Positions 34,695 through 47,313 of a stretch of DNA of 60,000 nt are shown piece after piece. The notes under the pieces are model-generated. The model searched no databases. It worked only from the letters and a program-made list of their open reading frames with translations, and had not been told where the DNA came from. Source of the DNA: Symsagittifera roscoffensis. Lineage: Eukaryota > Xenacoelomorpha > Acoela > Convolutidae. The first letter of the stretch is position 1; every line of letters begins with the position of its first letter. The DNA lies in the NCBI RefSeq assembly GCF_963678635.1, contig NC_087067.1, positions 1,118,001 through 1,178,000 of the forward strand. Reading direction: 5' to 3'. Made by a program: the position numbers and the translations under genes.

Positions 34695-35545
34695 TCTGAT
34701 CAGGGCTCTCACAAAATCACGTATTTTGTAGGTCCTCAGTATTCTCATAGTCATAAATGACCATCACTGAGAGTTAGTTTCACCAAGATGCACTATTCTT
34801 AGAGGGTAACAAGTTGCCTAGCTACCCACCTTATGAATCCGAGCTTTTTAAAATCACCGGGTATGAACCCTTCCTATGATTACATCATAGGATCCTCAGT
34901 GCTAAAAGCATTGTGGCGGTAACCATTCATGGCAACTTCGGGAAAGCCCGTTTTCCACAAATAGCTTTCTCAACATCAGGGGATTCTGTAGAACACAGTT
35001 CCCCGTTTCTGGTCTCCACTAACACAGAAAGTTGTACCAAAAGTCGTCTCTATCCGAAGACCTGCGAGACTACTAATGGCACTTGGTCTGGTGGCTTTCA
35101 AGGCTGTATTCAGCCGGGGCATGTGCAACACAAAAATGTCGAGTGACCCCCAAGGTTTGCGTTTGCCGAAGCAAGGCTCCCCAAGGTTCGCACTTACGTC
35201 TTTGAGCACTGGGCAATGCGGCGTGTGGCGTTTGCAGAAATGGCCTCGTTTGATGAACCGTCGGTGACATATTGGAAGCACGTAATCCAATACATCGCGC
35301 AGGTAGTAGGAAATACGTATACCTGCCCGACAGCCCAAAAGCTCAGACCAAATCCCCAGGATACACCGGGGTAGATCCGACTACTGCGGACCCCATCGCA
35401 AAGGACTACACCACTCTAGGACGTATCACATCTTGTACGAACTTTTCCGACACATCACGTTGTTTCTTGGAGTTGCGCGGTGTTTTTTTTTGCGATAGGC
35501 TAATAAAATGTGGATGTATGTATGGTTCAAGAAAAGATATTTTAC
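34695..35545 (+). mobile_element. GC-richer unidentified block, possible LINE/SINE tail
   Basis: Composition rises sharply against its flanks. It ends AATAAAATGTGGATGTATGTATG, a polyadenylation-like signal followed by a short tandem tail, as seen at 3' ends of many non-LTR elements. Overlapping open frames up to 120 codons exist on both strands (34976-35338 minus; 35272-35580 plus), none with a known motif. An RNA-gene-derived repeat is an alternative. Confidence 0.35.
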
Positions 35546-35839
35546 AATATAAACTTAATTTACTAAAACCATCAACCTAAGAAAACTTGCGAGTCTGAAT
35601 AGCCGATTGATTTTTTTCCGGCCTATTTGTCGTGGAACAGATATTTTTTCACTCTCACGACTATACATCGAAAAGCACCACTATCGTAGCCAAAAACCAG
35701 AAACAACCATAAAGTTTTGATGGAACACCAGGTGACCAGATATGCCACTGTCACTTGATTTCCTGCGGACAATCGGCCAATTCCCCAGCTACATCCAATT
35801 TGAGACGACAGGTCTTTTAGAATTTGACTGAAAATCAAA

Positions 35840-36990
35840 ATGTAACAAATAATTTATCTTTTCTTAGTTCAGATTTTTATCTAATCTCAAATCAAAATAT
35901 TTTGATAGAAATTTTGTTGCTCATCAAACGAAGCATTATGAGGCCAAAAAATACATTATATAAACAGAAATTGCATGAGCCAAATGAAAAAAAAAGAGAA
36001 AAATCGAAATAAAAAAAAACTGAAATTGGACTAGGTAATTTACAATCAACATGAAAACAAATTTGAGAACAACGAGCATTTAAAATGCAGAAATGTCAAA
36101 CATGTTAAGTGTCGAAAGTAAAGATTTGGAGATGACGACCAACTGACGACCAAAAAGGACAAGGATGTTTCCGCGAAAAGTGCCCGTTTAAAATACACTT
36201 GTTTATCGCAAGGCTAAAAAACGGTGTAATAATGAGTCTTCACATCAGTTCCGAGCCGCCCAGAAAACTCAAGATCATTAAAACAGAACGGTAGCTAGCT
36301 CATAATTAAATGTGCAGATAGCTCAAACATTTCTTTGGGATTCGATCCCCTCACGACCCAACGAGTCCGTCATTTGGCACTAATTTTGTGGGTCTTGGCC
36401 AAAAGAGCCAAAAAATTAGAAGGGGGTGTTTTTTGGTTAAGAATTTGCTAAGTTTCCAAAAATAGGGTATTTTTAGCACGTAGGGAAACCTCGGAAAAAC
36501 ATTTCGACCAGCCTAAAATTTGTAATGAGAATCATTCCCCTCTCAAGAACTGGTTCCGATCATGAACATCACTGCAAACAGCAATTAAGAGCAAATCAAA
36601 TTACATCAGAATTCCTTTTTTGCTACCAAATAACAATAATTGGAAAATACCTAAAAAAACAGATAAAAAATTACTGCGCCATTCCTCTGAAGGGCACAGC
36701 AGAACCGTCCTGTGCACATTGAAAATGCCATCTAGTGGTTTAATATGACGATATAAGCAGAAAGGAGGGTCAGAATGTTCTGGAATTTTTAACTTTAAAA
36801 TTTCGATTTGAGCCTAGTACTTCTCAGAAACGCTGAAATCGCCTTTTTAATTGGTTACAATGTGTCACACACAAAAACTGGATAAGACACGACCGGTCGT
36901 GCGACACGAGAAAAAGAAGACACGTTGATATATTGAAACGAAGCCTCCGGACACGACACGCATAGATGGTAAGATACTTCAAAAAGAGAT
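35840..36990. other. Repeat debris without a gene
   Basis: 36330-36410 (GGGATTCGATCCCCTCACGA) resembles 745-800, so it belongs to the GC-ended TE family. Otherwise nothing is recognised. Confidence 0.4.
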
Positions 36991-36994
36991 AGAG

Positions 36995-37045
36995 TGGAGC
37001 CGGAAGGCTGAGTGGCGTATTCAGGACGGATTCGAACCCCCGATT
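36995..37045 (+). mobile_element. tRNA-like SINE fragment with shortened spacing
   Basis: A-box GGCTGAGTGGCG (37006-37017) and B-box GGATTCGAACCC (37028-37039) are only 10 bases apart, too close for a tRNA, so the anticodon region is deleted. The A-box is of class II (Leu/Ser) type. Confidence 0.45.
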
Positions 37046-37587
37046 AAAAGAAAGAAGAAAATAACAGCGTTACCTATCGGTGAGAGCGGAATTGGAGGCT
37101 CGGCACCAAAGGACGAATTTACAAACAATTGATAGCTTTTAGCTACTGTAATGCCCTGAGCGATTAATTTAAGTTCATACTAATTGTTATTCTAGAGCAT
37201 GAGTAGTTGAGGTCAAGGAAAGAGTCGATATATCTCTAATGGATCCGATATACTACATATTTGTCACAAAAATATCTATAATTTTCATTTTTACCCCTGT
37301 TTTTAGAAGTACCACGTTGTCTGGGGATCCGGAAGCAGCTATGTAGTTCTTTTGATATGTAAACGAAAACTGAATAAAATTGGTTTGGCTGACAGCCTAA
37401 AAGCTGTAACACGATGATTAGCCCTTAAAGAGATCAAAAATCAATTAGTTAGGTTGAGGCAGGGAAAAACGCAAAAAAACTAAGGTAACTGACGTCAACC
37501 AGTCGTCAATACGGTCTTTTTCTATCTTCCGTGGCTGTGAAATTTCTGGGCGAATTTTACATACCATAAAAACCAATTTTAGAAACA

Positions 37588-37787
37588 NNNNNNNNNNNNN
37601 NNNNNNNNNNNNNNNNNNNNNNNNNNNNNNNNNNNNNNNNNNNNNNNNNNNNNNNNNNNNNNNNNNNNNNNNNNNNNNNNNNNNNNNNNNNNNNNNNNNN
37701 NNNNNNNNNNNNNNNNNNNNNNNNNNNNNNNNNNNNNNNNNNNNNNNNNNNNNNNNNNNNNNNNNNNNNNNNNNNNNNNNNNNNNNN
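37588..37787. other. Assembly gap, exactly 200 N
   Basis: Placeholder gap at the left edge of the tandem array. The array may be collapsed, so the copy number is uncertain. Confidence 0.98.
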
Positions 37788-40700
37788 AAATTTGAATAGT
37801 AAATTATACAATCGGCAATAAATAAATGCAATTTGTCGTTTTTGTGCCATTATTTACTAAGATTAAAAAACCTAGGCAAATTTGGTCAAAACTGCAAAAA
37901 TGATTTAAGGTGATCTAAAAAAATAGTATTTTGTTAGGACTATGCTCGGTACATTCTGTGATATTCGCACGGTAATCAGCTATGCTTGTTTTGTCTGTTT
38001 TTTTTATGTTTATTTTTGTTTGACACTGCATAAGTATTACTGATTGAGATCTGAAATGTTCGTCGTTATGGTTTCAATAGGTCATGTATACTCAACAAAT
38101 GGATACATTAAAATCAAAACGTAGGGCGAACAAAACCAGCCGTTAACGAAATCCAGCTTATGATCTTATTTACAGAAATCCAAATTAACATTGGGAGGCT
38201 GTCTTTTTCAATTTTTAATTTTGTAGGCGTTTTTTTTTTTGTAACTCGACAATGTTTGATTGCTGAGGTCTTTCAAAGCGCTGTGAAGACCCAAAAAATG
38301 CAACGCCACGGTCAAAAGTTAAGAAAAAAGCCAAAAATTGCCGTATGCGTTGGCGCTGAAGTTCTGCCGACAGGATGGTTTTCGACTTTTTTTGGGATCT
38401 TCTTAACAATTACTGCCTTTCAGGGGCGGATCTATAATTTTCTCGAGGGGGCGGATTTTCAAAAAAATTGAAATTTTTGTTGGCTTTTTTTTAGGGGTCG
38501 ACCAAAGTGAATCTCCCCAAAAGCAGAGGGTCGAGTCCCCGAGTAGAAGAACATTCCCGCCCTAAATTTGCCCATGACTAGATCTATTTTCTAAAGCAAG
38601 AAATAACTTTCAACAAATTTTTATGTAACTGTGAAATTAAAATATAACGCTGAGTTTTTTCCGATTATTCAATTGGAGAATGGTTTTTAATTACACGCAA
38701 AGTTTCATCTCAAACGACATTCTCTCACTAGACTTGCTACAAACGCAAACAAAAATAGCCATTTGCTGTTCCGACCGCGTTCATTAAATAACTAGAAAAA
38801 GAACATAATTTCGAACCGGTTTTTCTGGACGCTAAAGTTATTTTTGGATGTGTTCAAATCACCAATTAAAGAGTTTGTTTTATAGATATATCACTTGACC
38901 TATTCTGATTTTGTGGTATCTAGTTCTGCGTGAAAAGTGAAAAAATAGAGAAAATTAAAACACATCCGAAGAAAAGATTCAACACCCATTTCAGTGATCG
39001 GAATAAAAACCAATATTATAACCATGTCAAATATTGGAACCAGTTCTAAACTAGTAGACAGTTTGACACTTAAATTTGAAATAACAGTTAAATTAAACAA
39101 TTTAGTACATCATCCTCTCCACCTAGCTCCACCAAATATAACAGCTCAATCATTACCTCCATCATTTATCACAACAAAAATTATCTATAAACACGATAGA
39201 TCTAAAAAAAGACACTTTTATTGATTTCTTGTTAATTTTTAAATTATTAATTCTAAATAAAGAGCCAGCTAAATTGATAGAAATTGAAAAATTAAGCGGT
39301 TATACTAGTTAAATTTACTTTTTTCTTCAAAAAATTAATTGATGCAGATGTCAGCTTCATCATTTTTTTCCTAATTCAGTGATAAAAATTTCAATTTAGA
39401 TTAGTTTTTAACAATTTTGGAATTAAAAAAACAACAATTACTTACGATTTGTTATGACATTAAACTTGAACCCATAAAAAATTTCTTTGAACCCTTTTTC
39501 ACATTATTTCTGGAACATCAACGCAAGGAAGGTTGTCAATACTTTTATTCAAAAAGTTTCTGTTTTGTGCAACTGTCATTTGTAAACTTTTTGGCATCCT
39601 CTATATAAAATCGAATAGTAAATTATACAAACGCAACAAATAAATGCAATTTGTCGTTTTTGTGCCATTATTTACTAACATTAAAAAAACCTAGGCAGTT
39701 TTGGTCAAAACTGCAGAAATGATTTGAGGTGATCCAAAAAAATAGTATTTTGTTAAGACTATGCTCGGAACATTCTGCGATAGTCGCTCGGTAATCGGCT
39801 ATGCTTGTTTTGTCTGTTTTTTTAATGTTTATTTTTGTTTGACACTGCATAAGTATTACTGATTGAGATCTGAAATGTTCGTCGTTATGGTTTCAATAGG
39901 TCATGTATACTCAACAAATGGATACATTAAAATCAAAACGTAGGGCGAACAAAACCAGCCGTTAACGAAATCCAGCTTATGATCTTATTTACAGAAATCC
40001 AAATTAACATTGGGAGGCTGTCTTTTTCAATTTTTAATTTTGTAGGCGTTTTTTTTTTGTAACTCGACAATGTTTGATTGCTGAGGTCTTTCAAAGCGCT
40101 GTGAAGACCCAAAAAATGCAACGCCACGGTCAAAAGTTAAGAAAAAAGCCAAAAATTGCCGTATGCGTTGGCGCTGAAGTTCTGCCGACAGGATGGTTTT
40201 CGACTTTTTTTGGGATCTTCTTAACAATTACTGCCTTTCAGGGGCGGATCTATAATTTTCTCGAGGGGGCGGATTTTCAAAAAAATTGAAATTTTTGTTG
40301 GCTTTTTTTTAGGGGTCGACCAAAGTGAATCTCCCCAAAAGCAGAGGGTCGAGTCCCCGAGTAGAAGAACATTCCCGCCCTAAATTTGCCCATGACTAGA
40401 TCTATTTTCTAAAGCAAGAAATAACTTTCAACAAATTTTTATGTAACTGTGAAATTAAAATATAACGCTGAGTTTTTTCCGATTATTCAATTGGAGAATG
40501 GTTTTTAATTACACGCAAAGTTTCATCTCAAAAGACATTCTCTCACTAGACTTGCTACAAACGCAAACAAAAATAGCCATTTGCTGTTCCGACCGCGTTC
40601 ATTAAATAACTAGAAAAAGAACATAATTTCGAACCGGTTTTTCTGGACGCTAAAGTTATTTTTGGAATGTGTTCAAATCACCAATTAAAGAGTTTGTTTT

Positions 40701-43700
40701 ATAGATATATCACTTGACCTATTCTGATTTTGTGGTATCTAGTTCTGCGTGAAAAGTGAAAAAATAGAGAAAATTAAAACACATCCGAAGAAAAGATTCA
40801 ACACCCATTTCAGTGATCGGAATAAAAACCAATATTATAACCATGTCAAATATTGGAACCAGTTCTAAACTAGTAGACAGTTTGACACTTAAATTTGAAA
40901 TAACAGTTAAATTAAACAATTTAGTACATCATCCTCTCCACCTAGCTCCACCAAATATAACAGCTCAATCATTACCTCCATCATTTATCACAACAAAAAT
41001 TATCTATAAACACGATAGATCTAAAAAAAGACACTTTTATTGATTTCTTGTTAATTTTTAAATTATTAATTCTAAATAAAGAGCCAGCTAAATTGATAGA
41101 AATTGAAAAATTAAGCGGTAATACTAGTTAAATTTACTTTTTTCTTCAAAAAATTAATTGATGCAGATGTCAGCTTCATCATTTTTTTCCTAATTCAGTG
41201 ATAAAAATTTCAATTTAGATTAGTTTTTAACAATTTTGGAATTAAAAAAACAACAATTACTTACGATTTGTTATGACATTAAACTTGAACCCATAAAAAA
41301 TTTCTTTGAACCCTTTTTCACATTATTTCTGGAACATCAACGCAAGGAAGGTTGTCAATACTTTTATTCAAAAAGTTTCTGTTTTGTGCAACTGTCATTT
41401 GTAAACTTTTTGGCATCCTCTATATAAAATCGAATAGTAAATTATACAAACGCAACAAATAAATGCAATTTGTCGTTTTTGTGCCATTATTTACTAACAT
41501 TAAAAAAACCTAGGCAGTTTTGGTCAAAACTGCAGAAATGATTTAAGGTGATCCAAAAAAATAGTATTTTGTTAAGACTATGCTCGGAACATTCTGCGAT
41601 AGTCGCTCGGTAATCGGCTATGCTTGTTTTGTCTGTTTTTTTAATGTTTATTTTTGTTTGACACTGCATAAGTATTACTGATTGAGATCTGAAATGTTCG
41701 TCGTTATGGTTTCAATAGGTCATGTATACTCAACAAATGGATACATTAAAATCAAAACGTAGGGCGAACAAAACCAGCCGTTAACGAAATCCAGCTTATG
41801 ATCTTATTTACAGAAATCCAAATTAACATTGGGAGGCTGTCTTTTTCAATTTTTAATTTTGTAGGCGTTTTTTTTTTGTAACTCGACAATGTTTGATTGC
41901 TGAGGTCTTTCAAAGCGCTGTGAAGACCCAAAAAATGCAACGCCACGGTCAAAAGTTAAGAAAAAAGCCAAAAATTGCCGTATGCGTTGGCGCTGAAGTT
42001 CTGCCGACAGGATGGTTTTCGACTTTTTTTGGGATCTTCTTAACAATTACTGCCTTTCAGGGGCGGATCTATAATTTTCTCGAGGGGGCGGATTTTCAAA
42101 AAAATTGAAATTTTTGTTGGCTTTTTTTAGGGGTCGACCAAAGTGAATCTCCCCAAAAGCAGAGGGTCGAGTCCCCGAGTAGAAGAACATTCCCGCCCTA
42201 AATTTGCCCATGACTAGATCTATTTTCTAAAGCAAGAAATAACTTTCAACAAATTTTTATATAACTGTGAAATTAAAATATAACGCTGAGTTTTTTCCGA
42301 TTATTCAATTGGAGAATGGTTTTTAATTACACGCAAAGTTTCATCTCAAACGACATTCTCTCACTAGAATTGCTACAAACGCAAACAAAAATAGCCATTT
42401 GCTGTTCTGACCACGTTCATTAAATAACTAGAAAAAGAACATAATTTCGAACCGGTTTTTCTGGACGCTAAAGTTATTTTTGGAATGTGTTCAAATCACC
42501 AATTAAAGAGTTTGTTTTATAGATATATCACTTGACCTATTCTGATTTTGTGGTATCTAGTTCTGCGTGAAAATGGAAAAAATAGAGAAAATTAAAACAC
42601 ATCCGAAGAAAAGATTCAACACCCATTTCAGTGATCGGAACAAAAACCAATATTATAACCATGTCAAATATTGGAACCAGTTCTAAACTAGTAGACAGTT
42701 TGACACTTAAATTTGAAATAACAGTTAAATTAAAAAATTTAGTACATCATCCTCTCCACCTAGCTCCACCAAATATAACAGCTCAATCATTACCTCCATC
42801 ATTTATCACAACAGAAATTATCTATAAACACGATAGATATAAAAAAAAACACTTTTCATTAATTTCTTGTTAAATTTTAAATTGTTAACTTCTATATAAA
42901 GAGCCAGCTAAATTGATAGAAATTGAAAAATTAAGCGGTAATACTAGTTAAATTTACTTTTTTCTTCAAAAAATTAATTGATGCAGATGTCAGCTTCATC
43001 ATTTTTTTCCTAATTCAGTGATAAAAATTTCAATTTAGATTAGTTTTTAAAAATTTTGAAATTGAAAAAACAACAATTACTTACGATTTGTTATGACATA
43101 AACTTGAACCCATAAAAAGTTCATTTGAACCCTTGTTCACATTATTTCGGGAACATCAACGCGAAGAAGGTTGTCAATACTTTTATTCAAAAAGTTTGTG
43201 TTTTGGTGCAACTGTCATTTGTAATTTATTCGGCATCCTCTATTTAATTTGATGAACAAATTATACAATCGGCAATAAATAAATGCAATTTGTCGTTTTT
43301 GTGCCATTATTTCCTAACTTTAAAAAACCTGGGCAATTTTGGTCAAAACTGCAAAAATGATTAAGGTGATCTAAAAAAATAGTGTTTTGTTAAGAGTACG
43401 CTCGGAACTTTCTGTGATATTCGCACGGTAATCGTCTATGCTTGTTTTGTCTGTTTTTTTTATGTTTATTTTTGTTTGACACTGCATAAGTATTATTGAT
43501 TGAGATCTGAAATGTTCGTCGTTATGGTTTCAATAGGTCATGTATACTCAACAAATGGATACAGCAAAATCAAAACGTACGTCGAACAAAACCAGCCGTT
43601 AACGAAATCTAGCTTATGATCTTCCTTACAGAAATCCAAACTAACGTTGCGAGCTGTCTTTCTCAACTTTGTAGGCGTTTTTCTCTAACTCGACAATGTT

Positions 43701-44655
43701 TGATTGCTGAGGTCTTTCAAAACACTGTGAAGACCCAAAAAATTCAACGCCACTGGCAAAAATTCAGAAAAAAAGCCAAAAATTGCTGTATGCGTTGGCG
43801 CTGAAATTCAGCCAAAAGCATGGTTTTCGACATTTTTGGGATCTTCTTAACATTTATTCCCTTTCAGGGGCGGATCTATAATTTTCTCGAGGGGGGGCGG
43901 ACTTTCAAAAAAATTGAAAATTTTGTCGGCCTTTTTTTAGGGGTCGACCAAAGTGAATCTCCCCAAAAGCAGAGGCTCGAGTCCCCAAATAGAAGAACAT
44001 TCCCGCCCCAAATTTGCCGATGGCTAGATCTATTTTCTAAAGCAAGAAATAACTTTCAACAAATTTTTATGTAACAGTGAAATTAAAACATAACGCTGAG
44101 TTTTTTCCGATTATTAAATTGGAGAATGATTTTTATATACACGCAAAATTTCATCTCAAACGACATTCACTCACGTGACTTGCTACAAACGCAAACAAAA
44201 ATAGCAATTTGCTGTTCCGACCACGTTCATTAAACAACTAGAAAAAGAACATAATTTCGAACCGGTTTTTCTGAACGCTCAAGATATTTTTTGAATGTGT
44301 TCAAATCACCAATTAAAGAATTTTTTATGGATATATCACTTGAGTCATTCTGATTTTGTGGTATCTAGTTCTGCGTGAAAAAATAGAGAAATTTAAAACA
44401 CACCCGAAGACAAGATTCAACACCCATTTGAAGATCGGAACAAAAACCAATATTATAACCCTGTCAAATATTGGAACCAGTTCTAAACTAGTAGACAGTT
44501 TGACACTTAAATGTGAAATAACAGTAAAATTAAACAATTTAGTACATCATCCTTTCCCCCTAGCTCCACCAAATATAACAGCTCAATCATTACCTCCATC
44601 ATTTATCACAACAGAAATTATCTATAAACACGATAGATTAAAAAAAAGACACTTT
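37788..44655 (+). repeat. Tandem array of 1.82-kb units, about 3.8 copies
   Basis: Equivalent points fall at 37794, 39613, 41432 and 43251, a period of 1819. The bulk of units 1-3 is nearly identical; unit 4 is clearly diverged and stops at about 44655. Each unit holds a GC-ended MITE-like block, a copy of the dispersed TE family ending GATCGGAA.AAAAA, and about 210 bases of A/C-rich sequence continuous with the retroelement in unit 4. The short ORFs repeated in each unit have no recognised domain. Confidence 0.93.
38421..38577. mobile_element. GC-ended MITE-like block within the array unit
   Basis: Starts CAGGGGCGGATCTATAATTT and ends near CCCGCCCTAAATTTGCCCAT, a decayed inverse of the start. 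Repeats at 40242, 42059 and 43867. The same termini occur at 712 and 52911. Confidence 0.55.
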
Positions 44656-44763
44656 GATACATCACATTCTATAACCCATATTCAGTACTATCCTACACAT
44701 ATTTTTTTAAATAAACTTTCTCCTTCAAACCCTCCCTCCTTTTACTTTTTCAGAACCAACAAA

Positions 44764-46990
44764 TCATGAAAACCCTTCTCCTCGAACAGGACCTTAAGAT
44801 TTTCTATTCACACACTATGATTGTGAAGAAAATGAACAAAAAACACTACACAAATACGTCATAAATCAAGAAACTCAATGCGAATCCGAACCACAAGAAA
44901 TAGAATCAACAAATATAGCAGCGATACTTGATTCAAAAGCCCGAGCGAGAACCTTAACAGGATACAAATTCACAGCAAAATTCTCAGAGAAAAAGTTACA
45001 TTTTTCCCATGTCTCAAACGGAAACAAAAAAAGACTTGATCACGAATCTTTCTATCAAAGCAATGTAGAAAGACTGTTACATCTTAACTCTGAAGATAGT
45101 AAAAACGAAATTCAACGATTAAAATTAACAACAAATAAAGGCACAAACTGAAAATTGGTAAATTTTCAATTTTTTTCAGACTCTGCACACCAAGCGGAAC
45201 TTGAAAGATACCAAGGTCATATAAAATTAGATGATAAAAACCCGTTCCACGGCGAACATGAACAATTACTTTATGATCTCCATGATAAAAATCCGACACC
45301 ACACATTGGAGTAAACACACCTTCTAATTGCAAAGCTGACACACAAAAAAACAAAGGATATCAAGAAATAATGATTTTTGATTGGTTGAAAAAATACAAC
45401 TAACACGAGATTCGAAAGACGACACCATAATTTATTAAGGAATACGATTAACGTGTGAAAGTGACCAAGGATATTGCGATCCAACATCAAGAACACAAGT
45501 AACTATTGTTTGGTTCTCCGAAGACACATGTACCACATTTCAAGTTGCAAGAATACACGCAAGAATGATAAAATTTCATCAAAAATACTTTATTGAATCC
45601 ATTCCTTATGATAAAGTAAGCCCTGAAAAAATCTGACAAAACAATAATCGTTATATCAATATCAGTGGAATATAAAACAAATTGACACGTTTTCAAATCT
45701 ACCCCGAAACAGAACTCGCTAGCAATTATAAAAATCCATTTTATAAAACACAATACTCAAAAACTCTTGCCGAATGCGAAAAAGGTTTCAACATGAACAC
45801 AGGAAAACTAATAATTAGCCCAAATGCAACACATTACATTTCAAATCATGACGAAAACTCGTACATCCCAGTAACATTTCTGAAGAACTCAGGAAATGCT
45901 GGGGGAAAATTTCGACCACAAGACAAAAGCAAAACACGTTTACCAGAACTATCACTAATGAACAATAACTATTGCGGTGCAATTCACTTTGACATACACC
46001 TAGACATGAAATTGGACAATACAGCAGAATTTTTCAAGAAATTCATTTTTTCAAGCAGAATTTTTCAAGCAGAACTAATAAGCAGAATTTTTCAAGAAAC
46101 GTCACTATCAGAACTAGAAACGCTTCATCACTTATGTGAACTTGAACGAACACAAAATTAACAATCACTTGCATTTGCAGTAATAAAAGTACCTCACGCA
46201 GGATATTCATTATCGGAAAACAGATCCAATTTTATAGACTACGAATGTAATATATTGTGGCATTACATATGTACGAAAAAAGTGTCACTATTATATGTAT
46301 TTGAAGATGAAAGAAGTTACAAAAGAATCCCTATAATCTACAAAAATAAAGTACATTTTGTTGACACACTTTCTAGGTGAACATATTTTTTGGATACAGC
46401 CGTAAAATACAGTTAAATCCAGATGAAGATAAATACTATCTTCTCACACCATATCCTACACTTATGCAACCATTAAAGAAACTTTCACCAGAAAGTATCA
46501 GAGCTATTGCTAGAAACCAAAATATAGATTTACAATCAATAAGTATATATTCTAGATCAAATATACAACATCACATGCGCACACAACAATTTCAAGAACT
46601 TCTTACAAAAATGGATACAATACAAAGACAATCCATTGACCAAAACTTAAGAAAACTTGCAGAATCCGCAGGATTTTCAGATATCTATAAACAAGACTAC
46701 AGTCGATATTTTAAAAATATAAAAGATAACATTTATTTAAACGGTGAAAATTACCGTCCACAAGATATTTCACCTATTTATATTTTAAGTTTTGTAAATT
46801 TAAAGAACGAACTTCTCGCCTTTCTAGGATGGCCTTACTACATCTCAGATTGACTATATTATATGCAAAATTTAAATTTTTAGGATTTCTCTTTTCATTA
46901 TTGAAAGGAATCTATAATACATGCGCAATACACGCACAAGTAAGCAAACAAACAAGTGTAGCCGCATACTATTCGCAGGATTTTTCGGAA
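44764..46990 (+). pseudogene. Envelope-like glycoprotein region, broken
   Basis: Open segments in changing frames: about 44815-45150, 45155-45400, 45430-45640, 45682-46161 (continuing to about 46378) and 46377-46853. Cys-containing, N-glycosylation-rich ectodomain-like sequence is followed by a hydrophobic, membrane-spanning-like segment at about 46851-46925 and a polar tail. The pattern recalls glycoproteins captured by invertebrate LTR elements, possibly of the chuvirus-like type; this is recognition by eye, not a search result. A short direct repeat (AGCAGAATTTTTCAAG, three times within 46023-46100) lies inside it. Stops and frameshifts make it non-functional. Confidence 0.5.
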
Positions 46991-47313
46991 TATTTCTAGA
47001 CGCTAAATAAATGAATACCACAAAAAACTACCAACCACACCAAATGCATATGCTGACTCACAAGATAACAAAAAACACCTGCTGCACCACAATTCCACAA
47101 CTTACATAATAACCATCCGTTATCCTTAGTAACACGAAATTACAGGAATACAGCCATAACAGAGCACACCTCTACAAGCCATAGTTATCCACAAAGTCCA
47201 GTTACTCACATAATAGCCCAGCAACCAAGTATAGGAGAAACGTATGAACAAATCATAGAACAGCCACATACCACTTATTTCCGTTCTCAGAACAACCATC
47301 TTTTTAGCACACG

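Noticed and set aside
38160-44074. Repeated 60-100-codon ORFs in the 1.82-kb units as genes
   Set aside because: They recur only because the unit is repeated, lie on both strands, overlap TE ends and carry no domain.
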